Below are positions 22,495 through 22,685 of a stretch of DNA of 22,685 nt, piece by piece. Position 1 is the stretch's first letter. Each line of letters opens with the position of its first letter. Both the position numbers and the translations under genes were made by a program. Under the pieces are notes generated by a model, which did not search any database, was not told where the DNA came from, and saw nothing but the letters and a program-made list of their open reading frames with translations. The stretch is from JANLSO01 sp031362405 (GTDB taxonomy: Bacteria; Actinomycetota; Thermoleophilia; Miltoncostaeales; Miltoncostaeaceae), in NCBI GenBank assembly GCA_031362405.1, contig JANLSO010000093.1:1-22685 (forward strand). The letters run 5' to 3'.

Positions 22495-22685
22495 GTGAAC
22501 TTTAGCGCCGATTCACGGTGCCGCGCTGCGGCCGTCCAAATGACCACCTCCGACGACCTCGCTCGCAACCTCGCGACCGCCGAGGCACTCGTGACACGAG
22601 CCTGCGACCTCGGCGCTGATCTGATCGTGCTGCCCGAGAAGTGGCATTTCATCCACGACACCGAACCGTCGCGAGCGGCGGCGAT
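22495..22685 (+). CDS. Nitrilase/carbon-nitrogen hydrolase family protein, 5' part
   Basis: The gene continues beyond the end of the window. From GTG 22495 the translation gives about 63 residues: RCRAAAVQMTTSDDLARNLA is the first strand and helix of the family, and ADLIVLPEKW holds the first catalytic Glu (Glu48). An ATG at 22540 falls within the conserved first strand (VQM), so starting there would cut it; hence the upstream GTG. Family members hydrolyse C-N bonds of nitriles, omega-amides (Nit2-like) or N-carbamoyl compounds through a Glu-Lys-Cys triad; the Lys and Cys are outside the window. The start of this gene overlaps the short control region it shares with the NifU-like gene. Confidence 0.8.
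   Translation, partial: MNFSADSRCRAAAVQMTTSDDLARNLATAEALVTRACDLGADLIVLPEKWHFIHDTEPSRAAA

Overview
The window is high-GC DNA with frequent GTG starts and many ATGA/GTGA stop-start overlaps. Secreted proteins carry Ala/Arg-rich signal peptides. Together with an anti-sigma/propeller style typical of that group, this suggests an actinobacterium, most likely of the Thermoleophilia (Solirubrobacterales or Gaiellales). That placement is inference from style; no rRNA is present.

Layout. 1-2237: a secreted Fn3-like gene (1281-2237), a decayed duplicate of it (1-351) and, between them, a reverse-strand two-helix membrane protein. 2339-7270: a forward cluster of a secreted DUF4331 protein, a membrane-anchored TPR protein, a NicO-family nickel/cobalt permease with a His-rich loop, and a Fur-family regulator. 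7218-9401: remnants of a cobalt ECF transporter (cbiM, a cbiN/cbiQ fusion, cbiO), each broken by frameshifts or an internal deletion. 9457-10855: a multiply frameshifted secreted beta-helix gene. 10826-11862, reverse strand: a remnant of a probable MFS transporter and a frameshifted nagB (glucosamine-6-phosphate deaminase), with two related palindromes at the nagB borders and a 38-bp perfect palindrome at its frameshift. The 4.6 kb from 7.2 to 11.9 kb is therefore a pseudogene zone between intact genes.

11922-15728, reverse strand: a four-gene unit of secreted beta-propeller, ECF sigma factor, membrane-anchored anti-sigma-like propeller protein, and a further C-terminally anchored propeller. 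The first three are joined by ATGA overlaps, suggesting one envelope-sensing regulon. 15795-19272, forward: surE, a HAD phosphatase and ligA, joined by ATGA overlaps behind a TATACT box that would give an almost leaderless mRNA.

19275-22685: dacB (PBP4-type carboxypeptidase) overlapping a small HTH gene, a PAP2-family membrane phosphatase/transferase, tRNA-Pro(CGG), a bidirectional terminator hairpin, a NifU C-terminal-domain protein, and the 5' end of a nitrilase-family hydrolase running off the window.

The most interesting system is the DUF4331-TPR-NicO-Fur cluster next to a dying cobalt importer. Gene order suggests DUF4331 and its TPR partner belong to a metal-handling module. The second is the ECF sigma factor with three propeller proteins. 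No CRISPR array, insertion sequence, integrase or replication origin was seen.
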